From: Cryptomeria japonica
Lineage: Eukaryota > Streptophyta > Pinopsida > Cupressales > Cupressaceae
Length of the DNA: 64,000 bases
Direction: 5' to 3'
Assembly: GCF_030272615.1 (NCBI RefSeq)
Contig: NC_081410.1
Coordinates: 508,990,942-509,054,941, forward strand
Numbering within the stretch: the first letter of the stretch is position 1; every line of letters begins with the position of its first letter. Of the stretch, positions 1 to 13,315 are shown in pieces. The position numbers and the translations under genes are program-made. Under the pieces are notes generated by a model, which did no database searches, was not told the DNA's origin, and saw nothing but the letters and a program-made list of their open reading frames with translations.

Positions 1-1000
1 CCACATCTCCAAATATAGTTGTGCGCTCGCAACCTACACATGGAAAAGAGAGGAAATGTTGTTAATATTGGGAGTTTGCCTTTAGGGCAAACCCAGATTT
101 AAGAATTAACCAAATGATGAAAAAGTACTTGCAAGTAATGAAAGTAAATAACTGAAATGGAATTCGCCTCAAGGATGGATGTAATTCAAATGTCGATAGA
201 GTTGTTTGAAAGGATATGTATAATTGTATGTCACAAGGGATATCATCTTCAATGGTTGAATCCTTGACTTGAATGCAACATCTACTCTTGAAAGGAGACT
301 TGAGAATGCTCAATGCTTGAAAGGAATACTTGAATGCTTGATTTCGCTTAGGATCGCAATTTCCACTTAGTGAACTCATATGAACTACTTATTATCACTT
401 ATTGAACTCTTTTTTCAATAGGAGAGAAGAATGCATCTTTTATATTCGCTAATTAGGGTTAATTGGCTGATTTTTCATCATAGGCCGACATAGGGAAACT
501 TTTCTCACTTTCAAAATGCAAAGCCCAATGCAAAGTTTGAATGGTTGGGGCCCAAAATAGGTCAAGGGAAGGGGCACCATGCCCCTTTTCTATGGGGGAC
601 AGGGGCACCACGCCCTTGTTGTGCCCTAATTCAGGATAGGAAGCAACAAAGGAGAGTGCAGGGTGTGAGGAAATGCAAACTTCGGGGAATGTGAGCATGT
701 CTCATGTCTCCAATCAGGCTTAGGGATCCATTTCACCAATGTGAAGACCCAAATGTGTTTGCAAATTTCAAGGTAACAATTTTATGACACTACAATATCT
801 ATATTGCATTTATGATTTTATGCATTTATATTACACTCATATTAGGTTTTTTACTTAAAACATAGGGTAGAACTATAGTTTGCATTTAGCTCATAGGAAT
901 GTTACAAACACATGTGATTTTAGTGAAGACACACTTTTAAATATTATATCAACTATTTATGGAGGCAAAAATTACCAAAACAAGAGGTCTAACTAAGGAA
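1..1000. other. Unclassified LTR-like repeat DNA
   Basis: No convincing gene. The minus-strand open frames here (62-379, 459-698) resemble no protein I know. Two short GC-rich hairpins stand out around 571-588 and 601-617, where GGGGCACC is followed within a few bases by its inverted complement. Such hairpins in otherwise AT-rich DNA are common in plant LTR sequences, so a decayed LTR is the most likely reading, but I see no TG/CA termini, primer-binding site or duplicate copy. Confidence 0.25.
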
Positions 1001-1934
1001 AAATGCTATATAGCCACAAACGCACCATTTTCCAACTTGCAGGTGTAGTTATAGGTTTTTGTCCAAGCAGCCAATTCTTGCGAGATCTTAGTAGATAGAC
1101 ATAGACCAAGTATCAGAATTTGGACCTAGATCTCATGTACCAAGGTACCCAGTGTCCTCTTCCTCTAGGAATAGGGTGCTCCATGCCTTTGTCCTCCTTA
1201 GTTGGCCTGAGATTTTTAAAAAAGCTCTAAGACAATCTTATATTTCATCCTTCTACTTTGCAGCTTAGTTTGATCTTTGAGATTAAGATGCCCAACACCC
1301 TATTCCTATCAAATCAAGCCTAGTTTTATGTCATAGGTGCACACTAGATCATTATTCTCAGATTCAGATCTTTTGTCTCATTTATGCTTCTATATTAGAC
1401 TATTATAACTACTATTATAGTTGAGCTCGTTCATCTTACTATCTTAGTTTTGCATTCTCCTGCATTTAACATATTCCCTTTCATATTAGAAAAGTAAGAA
1501 ACCCTAAAAGTATCCCTTAACTCTCTTTCACAAAAGTTAGTCAAAGCAAATTACTAGCACTTTCGTATTTTAATGTATAAATGAAAGTGGGATTAGGACC
1601 TAAACTTCCCAATATAACATTTTCATCCATCATAGTGGGTCCAAGGCTTGACACCTATGGGATTGCAATAAATTAAAACATGACTTACTTTGAGTTGGGC
1701 TTAACAAATATATATTTTGATGGGATTAAAAAACATACACAAATAAAGGTGAAGCACGGTATGGCATATTAATAGTAAAACTTAACGTTTGAGACAAGCG
1801 GATTTTTGGAGTTGAGATCATGGTGGAGTATGAAATTTTAATTCAAAGGATTATCTAACCTTAAGAATACATGTCAAGACTTTATCCTAGGGTTTGGGGT
1901 TTATTAAGCTAGCCCAATTACTCAAAAGTTTCAA
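1001..1934. other. Intergenic DNA, nothing recognised
   Basis: AT-rich sequence with stops in all frames and no motif I can name. Part of it may be further 3' sequence of the LINE that starts at 1935, but the protein similarity fades at about 1935. Confidence 0.4.
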
Positions 1935-3901
1935 AATTTTTGGGAAGTTCTAATAGCTTTTACCAAAAAAACAAAAAGAAAAGGGGAGATGGTGACTCCT
2001 TACAAATACCCATGGAACAATAAAATAACCCTAAGGGAATGCCATTAATAATAACAAAAAATCTAGGGTCAAAATAAACTGAGAAACAAACTAGATAAAT
2101 CTGCAACTAAAACAGAAAGCACAAAGGAATTTTAGAAGGAAATGGTAGTTAACCCAATCATAGGCATTAATGAGATCCAATTTGAACAAGAAGACAAAGT
2201 TCTTGTTGACCATTAGGGAATATATTTTCTCATGAATAGTTAGGATGGAAGACAATACTTTATGACAAGGGACAAACCCATTTTGTTGAACAAAAATTAG
2301 AACAATAAGGATCTACTTCAAATGGAGGAAAATGATAAAGGGAGTTACAAAAGATAATCAGGTGGAAATCCTGGAAAGAGCTAGCCCCAGCCTTCTTAGG
2401 AATGAGTACAATAAAGGTAGCATTCAAATCTTTCTGCAAAGTTCTTGAACCAAATAATTGATGAGAAGCCCAAATAACATCTTTACCCACAATGTCCCAA
2501 TAAATTTGAAAAAAGAGCATGGGTAAACCATCAAGACCTAACACTTTATTTTCTTTAAATGAGAAAATATCATAATGGACCTCATCCTCTAAGGGAATCC
2601 TAGAAAGAGAAAGATTCATCTCCTTTGGGGAAAGACAGGGAATCTCCCTCGGAAATTCCATTTGACCATCAACATCTAGATGTTGATCATTAAATACGAG
2701 ACAGGAAAAGAACTCTGAAGCCGCATAAATAATATCTTCATCTTTATCCAAAATTCTACCATTGTAAGTGATAAATTGAATCCTATTAGACACACGATGC
2801 CTATGAGTGGACATATGGACAAACTTGGTATTCCTATCACCACTCTAGAGCGAAATGGTCCTAGATCTCTATTTCCAAAATTCCTCTTCCTTTGCAATAA
2901 TATCATGAAGCTTTGATAACATAAAAATTTCATGATCCACAAGATTAGGGGATGCTCCTTGCAATTGAATTTGGGCTTGAACATCATCTAACTCTCTCTT
3001 CAATCGATATTTGATATTAAAAATATGACCAAAAAGAAGTCTTGTTCCATTTTAGCACATTTGTTTTAATAGAGGCCAACTTCTTCGCAACATGGTACAT
3101 AGTTGTACTAGTGACATCTATATTCCACAAACCCCTTATTTTTTTCTTAAGATATGGGTTGAGAATCCACATCTCAAATTTGAAAGGAAACTTATTTCTA
3201 TAATTACCAACATTAGCAAAGAGAACTATGGGAAAATGATCAGAACCAATATGGGATAGAGCTAAAAGATTAAAAAATAAGGAATCAACCAATCAAGGGA
3301 AATCACTAGGATTGATCCAATTTGACTTGAATGATATCATCACCATTACTTTTGTTAGACCAAGTGAACAAGGCTCCTTGCAAATCTAAATCCAATAGAA
3401 CATAAGAATTAATGAAATGCAGCGAATCCTAAGCACACTCTTCTTTAATCAGAGCCCCACCTTTCTTCTCATTACTACATAAAGGGGTATTCAAGTCGCC
3501 CATCACCAACGATTTTTTCGATTTGATAGTAGATCTAAAACCACAAAGCCAAGTCCATAGGGCTTTTCTGGCAACTTTATTATTCAGAGCATAAAGTTTT
3601 ACAATAATCCAAGTGTCATGTCCCAAGTAATCAAAACAACTAGAAATATGTTTTGGATTAGAAATAATCATAATCTTGAGTTCAAGAAAGTATCGATACC
3701 CTTTAAGGCACCGTCTGCATCACATTAGTGAACACCACCATCTTTAAAAAAAGCCAACTTGATTCTTTGAAGATTTTCACTTTGCATTTTAGTCTCTTGA
3801 ACAATAAAGATATCCGATATATGATTCCTAATAAAATTAGAGAAAAGATCATGTTTATGGGGGTCATTAAGCCCCCTTATGTTCCATGATATGATCTTCA
3901 T
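1935..3901 (-). pseudogene. LINE ORF2: endonuclease and partial reverse transcriptase, broken
   Basis: The start is well marked at 3901: the frame begins MKIISWNIRGLNDP, the classic N-terminus of the endonuclease, with the catalytic Asn of WNIRGL and the Glu of VQETK close behind. The MGDLNTPLCS motif (about 3510) and the SDHFPI motif (about 3240) complete the endonuclease. Reverse transcriptase follows: KEEEFWK then GDRNTKFVHMSTHRHRVSNR near 2830-2780, GLPMLFFQIYWDIVGKDV near 2550-2480, QNGFVPCH near 2270 and KLDLINAYDW near 2180, which carries the first catalytic Asp. NGIPLGLFYCSMGICKESP (about 2045-1985) matches the NG-P-G-F--S-GLRQGDPLSP region. The YADD motif is absent. Two TAG stops sit where Gln is usual (near 2870 and 2850), and several frameshifts break the frame. 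Confidence 0.85.
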
Positions 3902-4144
3902 TTAGAGTTGTGAGGTTTGCCAAAAATGCCCATCTCGGTGAAATCTCACTGTCTCTCCTCAATAATATCAACCATTCTTTGCTGATCTTGACTCTAAATC
4001 ATGGAAGGTTAGCCCAGGTGTTTAGATTCTGAGCCACAATTCGCTTTTTGGTGGTTCCTAGTTTTAATTCCATTTGAATTGGACTAAGGAGAGGCCCTTC
4101 ACCTATTCTTAGATTTGACCATTGTATATGACTCATCCAAAATC

Positions 4145-5103
4145 TTAGAGGGTTTTCGCAAATCTGTAGACAAAACCCATAGCCTCATTTAGAATAAGCA
4201 CCCTAGGAATATGAGATCGAGGAAGAGAATCATCTCCCATGGCATTAGAATTATCCACTGTAATAGAAGTAACCAATGGAGATATTTGGTTCTTGCAAAG
4301 AGGCACTTCCCCCGACACTTTAATAATGTCTGCCACTAATTTAAGTGAAGCACCAAGAGAATCACTAGGAGCATCCATGCAAGGAGGACAGAGGCCCAGC
4401 TCAATAGAATCCACACTCGAGTTGTGGGGAGTAGTTGCGGCCACCTGATGTTCCTCAGCTGAGGAGAATCAGACACCCCTAAGGGATTTTTCTTCTAGAC
4501 CTTGTTAGACGCTTTTGAAGCCTTAATTCGGCAATACCTAGCCCAATGGCTCACTTTCTTGTAATGGAAGCAAGCAAAGCGAATAGATTTGAATTCATTT
4601 TCTTGGTCCCAAGCACCAACCTTACAGTGGATACATATTTCTATAGGAGAATCAGCAGAATGCTTGATATTAACACAAATACGAGCATAAACTAGCCTCC
4701 TCCTTGAAGCAGTCATGAGTTTCAGAGAAATAAGCTCTCCAAAATAGACAGCCAAGCCCCAAAAGATTTCTTCATCCCAAAATTCAAGGGAAAGACCGAG
4801 AAGCCTAACCCAAATAGGGGCCACATCACACAATAAATCCTTAGATTTAAACCCTGGCTCCCACCTCTTGAGGGAAAGTGAAGAATGACCAAATATCTAG
4901 GGACCTCCAGAAAGAACAAGAGTCATATCCTCTTCGCAAGTAAAGGAGAAAGAAAAAAATCATTTTGCAATGGCCACTGTATCAGCCTCTCCTTTCTTTT
5001 TCAACTTTTTGGCCACTTAAGCGCTGACCGATTTGATGTTTGGGTGAGGACCAATACACTTACTGTTGAGCCAACATTCCATAGAAGAAATGCCCTTATC
5101 CAT
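4145..5103 (-). pseudogene. LINE ORF1 (DUF4283 / zinc-knuckle gag-like protein), broken
   Basis: ORF1 of plant L1 elements encodes an RNA-binding protein that packages the element transcript. The likely start is the ATG at 5103. The DUF4283 core lies at about 4900-4600 and reads APIWVRLLGLSLEFWDEE, followed by the typical MTASRRRLVYARICV stretch. A zinc knuckle follows near 4590-4540 as ACFHYKKVSHWARYC; the second metal-binding Cys of the CCHC pattern is replaced by Tyr, so metal binding would be impaired. At least three in-frame stops precede the intact 4833-4495 stretch. The Ser/Asp-rich tail to 4145 is the variable C-terminus. Confidence 0.8.
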
Positions 5104-5490
5104 AATACAGCCCAGAACAAAAATAGAAAAGAACCCAAAAACTAGATCCATAGAATGTAAAACAAGGGTAGAACTTCTACCTTTAAGGTGGGAACCAAAA
5201 AGCTCTGACCATTCTAGTTGTGGACGACCTTTTCAAGACCCACAGGTGGTGAAATCGAGTTACTATGGCCCTCCTGCACAATCCCCAGAACCACACGACA
5301 AGAATGTGAGTCCTTTGCGACAACTTGAAGAGACAGCAAAGGATCCAGGACCATGTTTGTATCTGACTCATTCCCAGAAGCAGAACATTAGATTTCTCAC
5401 CAGAGCTTTCAAAGACTGCACATGCTCCCGCACTCCACCTCTACAACTCTCTCGATTTCCTACCCTTAGGGAATTCAAATTTTGAACACC

Positions 5491-7270
5491 AAACCTAGCT
5501 GGCGACTCCTATATACAATAGTTATTCATTCTAATATGGAATACATATTTTCACAAGTAGAGATGACTCCAATAGATGTTATATTTCTATGTGATAGCTA
5601 GTGAGATATATGTTTGGAAAAGACCTTGACATTTCATCTAAGGAAAAAGCACATTTACTATAAGAACTATTTTATTGATATTACAGATAATGGGTTATCA
5701 GTATAGCCCTGGTCATAATTTATAGTACGTAAATGATTATATGAGCTAATATATTACAAAAATCTCAGCTTTCTCAATGTGTTTTCCTAGATCTTATTAA
5801 TCACAAGTCTATGTTCTCGCAATTACACTATTAAAAGAATATCTAAAAGTGAAAACTATTTATAACAAGGTGGATTCTTTCTAAATGTGTAGATGATCTC
5901 TCTCCCTCTCTACCCCTCTCCCTCTTTCTCTTCTTTTATTTCTTTTTTCAAGCTATTTACCCAACCATATTTGTGGAATTTTTAAGGAAGGTGGATAATT
6001 TCAAGCTAATGGATCATTCCATACAAAATAATATATTTTATAAATGAACTTAAATTAGAAGGAGACAAGAATATATATTTATAGAAATTAATTTCCTATT
6101 AAGCAATAATATCAACTTCTTTACTAATTTATAATTTTTAGGATAATCATTATCACAAATAATTGAGGATTTAATAAATCTAGTAGAATGTTCATTTTAC
6201 AATTAATTCACTCTATCGAGCATTTATATATGATTGATGTTGTGCGTGTGTATGCGCGCACGTGTGAGGTCATTGATTGATGGTTTCTTCTTCATAATGG
6301 TTAAATTTGATAAAAGATACGCCTTTAAATTTTAAATAATAGTTAAAAGTAATATCAAATGGTGAGTATACATATTAATGATCTATTAAATTAAGAAACA
6401 CAATACATATAATGGCCCTTTAAATTTAAACATATAGTGCTTTGCCAAGAGGAGAATAAGTATCATATTCCAAAGAAAAACATTGTCAAATACTCATAAA
6501 ATATTTTGAATGTGATGTAAAAATGGAAATCAAACTCAACAAAAGGAAGTATATCCTTTGAGAATTTTAAGATAATAAGAAGTGTATGAGCTAATTATTT
6601 CATCTTTTATGAAAAAACTATCATTAAAAGTGAGAAATTTAATACAATGTAAAATTAATAAAATTTTAAATTATAGAAATTAAATTGTAATATTTTTTTT
6701 TGTCTACATGAATGAAATCTAATAATAACAAAAATAGTAAATATAGATGTTCATGGATGTTCTATAGACTACACGAGCTAGCTATCCTAGACATTTCTTA
6801 ATGTGTCAACTACAATATAGTGCACTATCATGCAACAAAGGTAGAAATAGGGGTCCACAAAATAACACAAATTTGTGACTACATGGATTTCAAAACCAAC
6901 AAAATATAAAACAAACTAAGGTATAAAAGTAATGGAATATAAACTCATTAAAATAACCATATGAGAATAAAGATAAAAATGTACAAGCCATTGATATATC
7001 CTGAAACATGAGAGACTCCAAGTAAACATGCAAATAAAGAAGACATATAGAAAAGTTGGGTGGTTGTGTTAAGAGGTTTTCCTTAGTCAAAGACCCATTT
7101 GGTATTCCCACAACCATAGGTAGAATATATGGATGAAAGATGCTAGAAATATAAAAAGGACATGCAATGGATATAATGCAACAAATGAAAATATAGTGAA
7201 AAACACTATGAAAGTGAAGCTAATAACATTAAAGATCCAAGGAGAGATAGCTGAGGTAGCAAGAAGTAAT
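5491..7270. other. AT-rich intergenic DNA with a pyrimidine tract and an alternating run
   Basis: No gene seen. A C/T-rich tract spans about 5896-5950. A perfect 26-base alternating pyrimidine-purine run spans 6241-6266. The rest is AT-rich with stops in all frames; the short open frames at 6890-7117 and 7133-7345 show no family features. Confidence 0.5.
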
Positions 7271-7354
7271 TGTTGCCAAGGGATTATGCTATTTCAAAAC
7301 ATTCTGAAAAGCCGATATGTAAGAGTTTGGGATAGGTTCAGTTAGAAACAAGAT

Positions 7355-7521
<167 letters not shown>

Positions 7522-7875
7522 CTATGTCTTGTATGAGTGAATACTTTTTTCTTTCCAAAATAAACGGTTTCAGTCTAAAATAGAATATTCACATTTATCT
7601 TCAAGACCCAACTACACTGATAGGGATGTTACACTAGTCGATTCTAGGAAACAAAACAATCAAAAGGCTTGCTAAGTCATACATTTTCAATGGACACTAG
7701 CATGTCACACAAACATTTGTGCTAAATATTCATGTCTAGCAAGAAGGAACTGTACAAAAAACTACCATGATCTTCTAAAAATGATCTTTTCAGTGCCCAA
7801 GCATTGTGCTACTTCAAAACATTAGGATAAACCTATATGCAAGAGATTGGGATAGGTTCAAGTTTAACAAAGATG

Positions 7876-8028
<153 letters not shown>

Positions 8029-8260
8029 TATGTATTGTATGAGTGAATCCTTTAATCTTTTCAATATATAGGGTTTTAGTTTGAAATAGATAGATCGCAT
8101 TTGTCTTCAAGACCCAACATCACTAACAAGGATGTTACCCTATTGGATTCTAGGAAGCATAAAAATCAAAAGGATTATTGAGTTATGCATTCTCTTGGGA
8201 CTCTAGCATGTCAAACAAATATCTATGCTTAATATTTCATGTCTAGTAAAATCAGACCCA

Positions 8261-9792
8261 AAAACCATGGAACATTACAAAATTACTAAAATAAAGGCAT
8301 TTTAATAAGATCATAACATAATAACTAAAATGACTTTTCTAAGGTTGAAGGGAGGCTTGTGTTGTGTGAAATTCAAAGGGTATGAAATTTATGACACTGC
8401 ACACACATAAAAGGCAACAAAAGGAAAATGTCAATATAAGCTCCAAAATTATTCAATCTTAAACTTTAATTTAATTATAAGCTAAATCTTAAAATAGTAG
8501 ATCATCCATACATGCATGTTTTTCAATGTTTTAAAGAGATTTGGAGGATTTAATAAGTTGAATGAAATAATATAAATTTAAGGTGTGCAAGCTATATATT
8601 TATCAACATGTTAATTTTACATGGTTTTTTGTTCTATAATATTGAAGTATGTGTGAGATATTTATTTGCGTGTGTCTCTACATTTGGTTCCAATTATAGA
8701 GAGAAACATGAATATGTAGACCACAATAGATTTGAAAACCTTTCTTGAATAGATTATGAATTATATTTAGTATTGTGAACTTTATATCATGTTTAGTTTT
8801 TATTTTCTTATCTAGTTAGAGTATGTGAGACAACTAGGTGCCCCCAAAATCAATGATGACAAATTCAAATTTTAAATAGATTAACAATTGTGATTTAACT
8901 TTGAGTTATGAAATAGGTTACTAATGTTTCAAACATTTCATGTAAAAAATAATAATATTATTTGTATGTACAATTTAATGCTTTTTATGACACAGTCAAA
9001 TAAGAAAGCCTTCACTTTCAATTTTTTCTAGTATACATGAAATGAATATATCAATACACTTTGAGCAATTATCAATGAATTCTTTAGACTCTTCTTGGAC
9101 TAGTGTATATGGTTAGTTTATCCAACAAGAGATTCCTAATTTATTATCAAGAGAGTCTATCTTGTTTAACAACATAAAATTTTGACATAAATTATGTGCA
9201 AACTTTTACTTTTTTATTTCAAATCATACCATTAATATGGACAATGCAAATCAATTAAACCATTTGATAGTAAAATAATCCATAATAATTTTATACTTCA
9301 TACATATAATTATTTAATTTTTCATGATGAAAAACTACATATCAACAAGTTTGATATTTATAAATAGTCATAAATTAATTGATAAAAAAATAAAATATTT
9401 GCACATAATCTTAGTTTACATAAAATTGTGAAATGTTAAATAATTTATAATAATTCTTGATATTCACCTATCTAAAAAATCAATAGAGAAAATTTCAGGA
9501 GGTTTGTCTCCAATCATTTATAATGTTACTTTAGTTTAGTTTCTGCTAATTAAACACAATATAATTTAATCTTATCAGCATATATTTTGTAGTCTATGCA
9601 AGAAGATGTAAAATATGCTTAAGCGAAACGTACAGTCTATCTGTGTATATATAAACTGTGTTATTCCTACGTAATATATATTGTTCATTTTACTGGTGGA
9701 CTACATAATAGAAACATGTTAAAGAGTTTTTAACAATGTTCCTGATTATTTACTATAGAAAACCTTATCTACCAATTGCCATCTTTATAAAT
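8261..9792. other. AT-rich DNA downstream of the DUF599 gene
   Basis: No gene, repeat or RNA seen. The last few hundred bases before 9793 would hold the 3' UTR of the minus-strand DUF599 gene; I could not fix a polyadenylation site. Confidence 0.4.
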
Positions 9793-11658
9793 TCATGGTT
9801 CTGCATCATTTTCTTTCCGCAGATAGTGGAGGCGACTGGAAACTGCGCGCAAATCTTCCTCTTCCTCTTGCTTCTGGAGAATGCTACGAACTAGTCCCAA
9901 ATCTTTCTCTTCCTCTTCCTGGTGGGAATTGTTGTAAATTGCGTTGAAATCGTTGCTGGGTGTGTCAAAGGAATGTAGAAATGATAACAGGACGCAAGTC
10001 GAAACGAACATTGGAATAGGTCCAAAATTCCATAGAAATAGAGGCAACGAGAAGTAAAATGCCCTCAATCCCAGTGACCAAAAGTAAGCCCCTCTGTTGA
10101 TTGCCCTACAAACATACTCTCTGTGATCACTCTCGAGCTCGGGGGCCAAAGGAGGCGTGTTTATGAGGAAGCCAACATGACTGTAATACCTTACGCATTG
10201 CGCATTGCAAATGAATGCTACCAGAAAGCATAGCAACACCACCATGCACTTGACAGAAGAAGCGACAGATCCTTTCATTCCATACATAGTCCAATCACCA
10301 GGACTGCTACCCGCACCCATTAATATACCTAGCACAGAGCAGAGCGTTATGGCGGTTACTGCCAAAAGTGTCGACGCCATTATGCTGTTCCGTAGAGTTT
10401 GGACTGCTAGGACTCCGTTCTTCATCCCCTCCTACAAAATCAGGCGCCCAGGAGTATATGTGCATAAGAAGTCAAAAGCACAGCAGTGTTATGATATTTA
10501 TTAATTCCAAGTTTATATCACAATTTTTGCAATGTTATGGTGCTCTATACTGGTCCAAGAAATTAGCAACTTGTTTATGAATATGTAGCTTGCTGTTGCT
10601 TATAAATTGCATATGTAAGAATTTAATTTTATTCATTATAAATTGCATATGTAAGAGTTTAATTTTATTCATATATAGTATGCTGTTCTCTATAGAACAT
10701 AGATTTTCAACAAAATTTTGTAGGATAGATTTAAAATTATTATGATAACTGAAGTTGAAAAAAAGATTTGGGTTTCGTGTATTATTTTTCTTAAAAACCT
10801 ACAAATTACCCTTTTTGGGGAAAGAAAGTTCCTCATTTCTGCGAACCTACCGAAACAAAACCACAAAAGGAGCGGAAGGTGTAGGCATCAAAATGGTGAA
10901 AACTAGATTAGCAAAACTACCAGCCCTAGACCTACCCAACAAGGAAGAAATCCAATGGATAGCACTAGCAAAAGAGTTGCCATGCGATGAAGGCGAGCAC
11001 CAGAGGTAAGGGACACAATGAAAACAGGAGACAAGGAAGCCGGGGCCACCGGAACTCTCCCATCGCTCTGGATTCAACCTCAGAGCGCAAAAGGGTCAAG
11101 GAATAACCTAAAACAGGCTCTAAAACATAGCGAGTATTCCAAACACCCAAATCAGCACGCTGAATAATAGGGGTGGGAGACAAGTTGAGCATTAATGCAC
11201 CCGCGGATGAACCATCAACAACAAGCAAGCCATTGCGGGAATAGGAGCAGGAGGAACTAGAGGGAGCAGAAGATGTCTTGAACTTCTCTAACAAACATTC
11301 TTGTGATTTCCTCTAGTACGGTTTAATACAAGTAAATTAAGAATTCCAAAATTCTATTGAAGAAAGGTATATCTAATTTTATCGACTAAGCATTTAACTG
11401 TGTAACAAAATAGATACAAAAGTCCTTCCTACTCGACAAAGATCTCACAGAAAGTGTGTTGGGAAAGTGAACATTTACCTTCATAATAGCATGCACCCAT
11501 GCCCGCCTATTGATTGCGTTGACACCTATGAAGGTCGTGTTGGGCGTATTGAGAATCCTGTACAGCAGTCTGCAATGGTAGGCTACCAACATTAGTACCC
11601 CAACTGGGACGAGTATTATATCCAAATGACCCTTCACCCAGTCCCGTGTTTGTCCCAT
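9793..11658 (-). CDS. DUF599-family membrane protein, two exons
   Basis: Spliced gene. Exon 1 is 11658-11479 (60 codons, MGQTRDWVKGHLDII...), exon 2 is 10431-9793 (212 codons and stop), giving 272 residues. The donor is AAG|GTAAAT at 11478; the acceptor is TTTTGTAG|GAG just before 10431; the 1047-bp intron is phase 0. The junction joins RRAWVHAIMK to EGMKNGVLAVQTLRNS, the conserved DUF599 signature. Hydrophobic segments are visible at residues about 14-30, 75-95, 120-140 and 185-215, so an integral membrane protein is expected. NRGAYFWSLGLRAFYFSLP and WNFGPIPMFV are typical family motifs. The tail is acidic (EEEEKD, EEEED). The family is plant-wide and biochemically uncharacterised, so no reaction can be given. 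The intron holds a retroelement fragment and a 36-bp duplication. A diverged copy of the promoter and exon 1 lies at 20.5 kb. Confidence 0.92.
10601..10672. repeat. 36-bp tandem duplication in the DUF599 intron
   Basis: Two adjacent 36-bp units, 10601-10636 and 10637-10672, both start TATAAATTGCATATGTAAGA or the same with one late change. They differ at a single base, so the duplication is recent. Confidence 0.92.
10850..11290 (-). mobile_element. Probable LINE 5'-region fragment inside the DUF599 intron
   Basis: This stretch is richer in GC than its surroundings and has long open frames on the minus strand. Part of it (about 10990-11090) resembles 20230-20340, the upstream end of the LINE ORF1 remnant near the duplicated exon: both share AGAGG-AAGGGACAC, CAATCGCTCTGGA-like sequence and AACCTCAGAG. 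I infer a 5' piece of a LINE of the same family, in the same orientation as in the other copy. No conserved LINE domain is visible in this fragment itself. Confidence 0.4.
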
Positions 11659-13065
11659 TAAACCTTCTTCAGATTGAATTTATCAACTACAATACTTAGC
11701 CTAACTAGAAGGCACAAAGAACTATGTAATTAACAGAAGTAGACACACTGAAGAGCTTCAAACATCCGGCGCCTGATCGTCTATTTAAAGCTCCATTTAT
11801 ACAGAGTGGGAACAGAATGATACCGGTCGACATAAAACAAATAATGGAGGTAATGACTAGTAACGCACTCCTCAAACTACACCACCATAAGCTGATTGCA
11901 AAAGTAACTAAATGATTTTTAAACTATGCTATGTTTCAGTCCAGAACCAGACAAACGCACATTCATACTCATTTCAAAGGAAACCGTAGTAGAAATATTA
12001 AAATGGATGACTCATAGATGCCATTGACGATACTCTTGAGTGTATAAATCGTGTGAACATAAAACATACACTACAAGCAGTAGCTGACTTTTTAAAATCA
12101 ATTCAAATAAATCTGAGTATATATTATCATCACCGAAAAAGACTCAGCCTAGATAACCTAAACGACATGGATTTATATTAGTTAAAGACCATGCGGGCTT
12201 ATATTTTATACGAGATTTATATTAGGATTGGCGTTTTCAATCCATGTCAATGATATGAGCAAAAGGTCAACAATCTACAAATAAGATTTAACAGGTAAAA
12301 TTAAAGACAACCTAACCCACATGCACTTAACTTTATTTATAGCCATTCAAATTGAGATTTATATTAATATTGGCATTTTCAATCTATGTCAATGATATGA
12401 GCAAAATTTCAGTTATTCATTTAATCTAAATTAATGAATGGACTTAATTTATATTTTATATATGTTTTAAATTATTTTTTCACATTAAATTTTTTAAATA
12501 AGTTTTAACTAATTTTATTTTATTTTTTATTTTTAAATTATATTACTTTAATATTTATGAATAAATATTTTAAATATTTTATTTTAATATCAATATTTAT
12601 TTGATTAAAATAGAAATTTCACAAACTTATATTTTAATGTAACATATTTATATTGACACACATATTAAATTTCTTTATTGAAATAAAGGCATTTGAATAA
12701 TTCAATACAATCTTTAAAAAAAATTATAATTTTTTGTTTCTAATGACTTCAATACAAGCCATTATCTTTCCCACATGGACCAACGTTTATTATAAAATTT
12801 AAAAAAAAACATTATTACTATTTTTAAAACCTAACAGTAAATATTATATTTTACAAAATAGCATTTCTAGATTACTTCATTTGATCCTCAAAACTAAAAA
12901 TAGAGTAAAGTAACATAGAGGTTCAATCGAACACCCTTTTGATCAAACATATAGACTTAAATAATAATTATTTATGAAATTATAATTTTAAATAAAAATT
13001 ATAATACCCCATAAATGAGATTTACTATTATGTCTTCACTATTTACAAAACTTTTAAGAGACTGC
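11390..13065. repeat. Segmental duplication, copy A (DUF599 exon 1, promoter, upstream DNA)
   Basis: This stretch aligns with 20440-22025: exon 1, the TATA region, the CGGTCGACATAAAACAAATA block (about 11825 and 20877), the AATCTATGTCAATGATA block and the AT-rich distal part ending in GAGATT-ACTAT--TGTCTTCACT. Divergence is moderate, with many indels in the AT-rich half. It also holds two copies of a short motif (TATTGGCATTTTCAATCT-like) at about 12220 and 12368. Confidence 0.85.
11781..11789 (-). promoter_or_regulatory. Candidate TATA box of the DUF599 gene
   Basis: On the minus strand the sequence reads TTTAAATAG about 125 bp before the exon 1 ATG at 11658, a sensible distance for a TATA box with a short leader. 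The same box is kept in the decayed duplicate at about 20833-20841. Confidence 0.55.
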
Positions 13066-13315
13066 ATAGTTATATAAATTGTAATAATATTAAAGAAGAT
13101 TCTATATAGGTGAAGAGAAATAAAAGTACTATCCTATTAAATAATTTGTGCTAATCCAAGAACAAGTAATTAATTATCAAATAGAATTACATAATGAGGT
13201 TAGTCAAATATGTGAAAGAAAATTATAAAATTAGAAGGGAAAGTTAAATATTATGTAACTCTAATAGTAGGGTGAGATCATTTTGATTAGATAAGAAGGG
13301 ATTTTGAAAGGGCCC

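Larger units (their letters stand above)
1935..5490 (-). mobile_element. LINE (non-LTR retrotransposon), degenerate and 3'-truncated
   Basis: Read on the minus strand, this block holds the parts of a plant L1-type LINE in order: a DUF4283 plus zinc-knuckle ORF1 (about 5103-4145), then ORF2 with an apurinic-like endonuclease (from 3901) and reverse transcriptase (to about 1935). The 5' end is put near 5490 because ORF1-like leader sequence fades there. The 3' end lies inside the reverse transcriptase: the fingers and first palm motif are present, but the YADD box and the C-terminal domains are missing. The frame is broken by several stops and frameshifts, so the copy is dead. The missing 3' half is unusual, because LINE insertions normally lose the 5' end, so a later deletion or recombination is inferred. 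Confidence 0.85.

Noticed and set aside
5066-5485. 139-codon plus-strand open frame
   Set aside because: It is the antisense shadow of the LINE ORF1 leader; the minus strand gives the coherent DUF4283 protein just downstream.
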